Origin: Alphaproteobacteria bacterium
GTDB lineage: Bacteria; Pseudomonadota; Alphaproteobacteria; UBA8366
DNA: 14,545 nucleotides
Direction of reading: 5' to 3'
Assembly: GCA_030743445.1 (NCBI GenBank)
Contig: JASLSL010000103.1
Coordinates: 1 to 14,545, forward strand
The notes under the pieces were generated by a model. It saw only the letters and a list, made by a program, of their open reading frames with translations. It was not told where the DNA came from and ran no database searches. Both the position numbers and the translations under genes were made by a program. Shown piece by piece: positions 12,627 to 14,545 of this stretch (the first letter of the stretch is position 1; each line of letters begins with the position of its first letter).

Positions 12627-13148
12627 TTGATTCGACGTTTCTTGATCGCCGGCCTGGTGGCCGGTCTTGTTGCCGCGACGGGTCTGATCGCCACGCCCGC
12701 GCGCGCCGCCGGCGATCCGCCGTTCATCACGGTCGGCCTCGGCGGCATCGGCGTTCTCGCCGACCGCGAGAAGGCCGGCGTCGTCCATTTCGAGTACCGC
12801 TCGGACTGGGAGTTCTGGAAGGTCAGGCCGTTCATCGGCGCATTCGCGTCGACCGACGCCACGCTTTACGGCTATTTCGGCTTCAAGGTCGATTTGTTCC
12901 TCGGCCGGCGCATCGTGATTACGCCCAACGTCGCCGTCGGCGCCTACGAGGACGGCGACGGCCAGGATCTCGGCCACGTGATCGAGTTCCGCTCGGGCAT
13001 GGAGTTGGCCTGGCGCTTCGACGACCGCTCGCGCCTCGGGATCGCGGTGCACCACCTCTCGAACGCCTCGATCGGCAGCGACAACCCGGGCACCGAGGAA
13101 GTCGTGCTGTTCTACTCGCTGCCGCTCAACAGCCTGTTCGGCGACTGA
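12627..13148 (+). CDS. pagL: Lipid A 3-O-deacylase, PagL-type acyloxyacyl hydrolase family
   Basis: Outer-membrane beta-barrel enzyme family that removes the 3-linked acyl chain from lipid A. 173 aa from a TTG start at 12627, chosen because AAGGGGAG (12611-12618) lies 8 nt upstream and the product then begins directly with a signal peptide (MIRRFLIAGLVAGLVAATGL, cleavage after ATPARA, residue 27). The key motif HHLSNASIGSDNPGTEE places His143, Ser145 and Glu157 with the same spacing (2 and 12) as the catalytic His126, Ser128 and Glu140 of Pseudomonas aeruginosa PagL. Alternating hydrophobic strands and an aromatic C-terminal strand (VLFYSLPLNSLFGD) fit a barrel. Whether this enzyme acts on this organism's own lipid A is inference. 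It sits alone between pip and tRNA-Arg. Confidence 0.82.
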   Translation: MIRRFLIAGLVAGLVAATGLIATPARAAGDPPFITVGLGGIGVLADREKAGVVHFEYRSDWEFWKVRPFIGAFASTDATLYGYFGFKVDLFLGRRIVITPNVAVGAYEDGDGQDLGHVIEFRSGMELAWRFDDRSRLGIAVHHLSNASIGSDNPGTEEVVLFYSLPLNSLFGD

Positions 13149-13155
13149 TCCCTCA

Positions 13156-13174
13156 CCCTGAGCTTGTCGAAGGG
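13156..13174. repeat. Short dispersed repeat-like hairpin after the PagL-like gene
   Basis: CCCTGAGCTTGTCGAAGGG: CCCT and AGGG at the ends are inverted. This string is familiar from intergenic regions of many alphaproteobacteria (general recollection). It begins 7 bases after the stop and may help end transcription. Confidence 0.45.
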
Positions 13175-13198
13175 CAAGGTCCGTCTTTCATGGGGATG

Positions 13199-13207
13199 TG
13201 CTATAAG
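13199..13207 (+). promoter_or_regulatory. Extended -10 element for tRNA-Arg
   Basis: TGC followed by TATAAG (13202-13207) is an extended -10 (TGn-TATAAT type). Transcription would start near 13214, about 8 nt before the mature tRNA 5' end. The -35 is not clear. Confidence 0.5.
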
Positions 13208-13221
13208 CTGGCTGGTTCAGG

Positions 13222-13298
13222 GCGCCCGTAGCTCAGTCGGATAGAGCACCAGATTCCTAATCTGGGGGTCGTGGGTTCGAATCCCGCCGGGCGCGCCA
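13222..13298 (+). tRNA. tRNA-Arg (anticodon CCT)
   Basis: A full cloverleaf of 77 nt including an encoded CCA. Acceptor stem GCGCCCG (13222-13228) with CGGGCGC (13288-13294), discriminator G13295, CCA 13296-13298. D stem GCTC/GAGC (13231-13234, 13244-13247). Anticodon stem CCAGA/TCTGG with loop TTCCTAA, anticodon CCT at 13256-13258, reading AGG. Variable loop of 5 nt. T stem GTGGG/CCCGC with loop TTCGAAT. No mismatched stem positions apart from one G-U in the T stem. The aminotransferase start is only 22 nt after the CCA. Confidence 0.97.
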
Positions 13299-13320
13299 TT
13301 CCTTGAAAAGAGGCGCCAAA

Positions 13321-14545
13321 ATGACCGAGCCGTTCGATTTCGAGGCGCTGTTCGCGGCCGACCTGCCCGACGGCGCGCCGCCGTGGACCGGGTTCGCGGA
13401 ATACAATTTCATCGGCGGGCACAACGATCCGGACGGCATCCCGGTCGAGGGCCTGATCGCGTCGGCGGAGCGGGTGTTGCGCCGCCGGGGCCGGTCGCTC
13501 GCGACCTATAATCTCGACGACGGTCCGCAGGGCGACGGCGAGCTGCGCCAGTTTCTTGCCGACAAGCTGAAGCGTTACCGCGGCGTCGAGGCCTCGGCCG
13601 ACGAGATTCTGATCACGTCGGGCTCGAACCAAGCCCTCGATCTCATCAACCGGGTGATGCTGGACAAGGGCGATACGGTTATCGCCGAGCAATTCTCCTA
13701 CGCCGGGATGATCAACCGGCTGCGGCTCTGCGGCGTCGACGTCGTCGGGGTCGAGCTCGACCGGGACAGCCTGCGCATCGATCGCCTGGCGGAGGTCCTG
13801 GAGGCGCTCGCCGACAAGGGCGTCACGCCGAAATTCATCTACACCATCCCGACCGTGCAGAACCCGACCGGCACCGTCCTGCCGCTCGAGCGCCGGCGTG
13901 AGCTCCTGGATCTCAGCCGCGCGCAGGGCGTCCCGGTGATCGAGGACGAGTGCTACGCGGACCTGCTGTGGGACGAGGAATGGCCGATCTCGATGCGCGG
14001 CATGGAAGGCTCGGAGCACGTGCTGCATGTCGGGTCGTTCTCGAAATACCTCTCGCCGGCGCTGCGCCTCGGCTACGTGCTGGCGCCGCCGGCGGTGCTG
14101 AGCCGGCTCGTCGCGGTGAAGAACGACGGCGGGACCGGGGCGCTGACCCAGATGATCGTCGCCGACTTCCTCGCCGGCAACTACGACGCGCACGTCGCGG
14201 GGCTGAACGACCGCCTGCGCCGCAAGCGCGACGCCATCGTCGCGGCGCTGGAGGAGCATTTCGGCACCGCGGCCGAGTTCACAGCACCACCCGGTGGCAT
14301 CTTCATCTGGGTCAAGCTGCCGCCCGAGGTCGATACCATGAAGCTGAACGACGCGGCGCTCGCCGCCGGGGTCGCGTTCAATCCGGGACCGGTCTGGGCG
14401 ACCGACGCCGAACCCGCCAAGAACTATCTCAGGCTCTGTTTCGCAAATCCCTCCGAAGAGCAGATCGCGGCCGGCGTCGCGAAATTGGCCGAGGTCTGCC
14501 ACCGGGAGACCGGGGTGCCGGCGCAAAGCGCCAACGTGTCGCGCG
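13321..14545 (+). CDS. PLP-dependent aminotransferase, class I/II (2-aminoadipate transaminase/MocR-type catalytic fold); 3' end outside window
   Basis: 408 residues are visible and no stop occurs before the edge; the family is usually about 400-430 aa, so little is missing. Fold type I motifs: YNLDDGPQGDGELRQFLADKL (63-83), ITSGSNQALDLI (98-109), PTVQNPTGTVLP (177-188, Asn181), IEDECYADL (207-215, Asp209 for the pyridine nitrogen), GSFSKYLSPALRLGY (238-252, PLP lysine Lys242, with Arg249) and the C-terminal GGIFIWVKLP and NYLRLCFANPS, whose Arg binds the substrate carboxylate. No N-terminal GntR domain is present, so it is an enzyme rather than a MocR regulator. The amino-acid substrate cannot be read from the sequence. 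AAGAGG at 13308-13313 supports the ATG. It may be partly co-transcribed with tRNA-Arg. Confidence 0.92.
   Translation, partial: MTEPFDFEALFAADLPDGAPPWTGFAEYNFIGGHNDPDGIPVEGLIASAERVLRRRGRSLATYNLDDGPQGDGELRQFLADKLKRYRGVEASADEILITSGSNQALDLINRVMLDKGDTVIAEQFSYAGMINRLRLCGVDVVGVELDRDSLRIDRLAEVLEALADKGVTPKFIYTIPTVQNPTGTVLPLERRRELLDLSRAQGVPVIEDECYADLLWDEEWPISMRGMEGSEHVLHVGSFSKYLSPALRLGYVLAPPAVLSRLVAVKNDGGTGALTQMIVADFLAGNYDAHVAGLNDRLRRKRDAIVAALEEHFGTAAEFTAPPGGIFIWVKLPPEVDTMKLNDAALAAGVAFNPGPVWATDAEPAKNYLRLCFANPSEEQIAAGVAKLAEVCHRETGVPAQSANVSR

Noticed and set aside
11508..13055. Upstream extension of the SNase-like frame on the minus strand
   Set aside because: The frame is open to 13055 but would run antisense through pip and the PagL-like gene; the signal peptide and -10 element place the start at 11507.
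13222..13298. Integrated element at tRNA-Arg
   Set aside because: The tRNA is complete, no second copy of its 3' end is visible within the window, and no integrase lies nearby.
13201..14526. Minus-strand open frame across the aminotransferase and tRNA
   Set aside because: It translates the antisense of tRNA-Arg and of a clearly motif-bearing aminotransferase; a known artefact of high-GC DNA.

Overview
The window looks like chromosomal core DNA of a GC-rich alphaproteobacterium, most likely Rhodospirillales-like. The grounds are the block helicase, S4 RNA-binding protein, seven-iron ferredoxin FdxA, CarD and sigma-32 (RpoH), the FdxA cysteine pattern, and intergenic palindromic repeats with CGTCATCCCGG / CCGGGATGACG ends. 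The lineage is inferred from gene content, not from a search. I see no prophage, integrase, transposase, CRISPR array or toxin-antitoxin pair.

Layout. 1-589 (minus): N-terminal part of the Hsp90 chaperone HtpG with a Lys/Ala-rich extension and a possible sigma-32 promoter. 705-1382 (plus): protein-L-isoaspartate methyltransferase. 1408-1534: first copy of a 127-bp palindromic repeat. 1608-4534 (plus): SUV3-like helicase and an S4-domain (Hsp15-like) protein, probably an RNA-handling operon. 4569-4695: second copy of the repeat. 4705-5331 (minus): DUF938 methyltransferase. 5441-6277 (plus): TerB-like protein and FdxA. 6278-6635: a long structured leader with an intrinsic terminator, ahead of carD (6636-7133). 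7201-8004 (plus): metallophosphoesterase-like protein lacking key metal ligands. 8212-9096 (plus): rpoH, preceded by a hairpin that can cover its ribosome binding site. 9098-9235: terminator-like palindrome and a C/G-rich inverted repeat.

9262-11507 (minus): thermonuclease-fold protein with lost catalytic acids, overlapped by 4 bp with an M48 metalloprotease. 11571-12521 (plus): proline iminopeptidase, transcribed divergently across a 63-bp gap. 12627-13148 (plus): PagL-type lipid A deacylase with a TTG start. 13222-13298: tRNA-Arg(CCT). 13321 to the end (plus): PLP-dependent aminotransferase, cut off by the window.

The common theme is stress and protein or envelope quality control: HtpG, RpoH, isoaspartate repair, Hsp15-like protein, CarD, M48 protease and PagL. 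No single new multi-gene system is evident. The best leads are the terminator-bearing carD leader, the SD-masking hairpin of rpoH, two conserved-fold proteins that have lost catalytic residues, loop-restricted variation in the 127-bp repeats, and several starts with a -10-like hexamer exactly 6 nt before the ATG (leaderless mRNAs).
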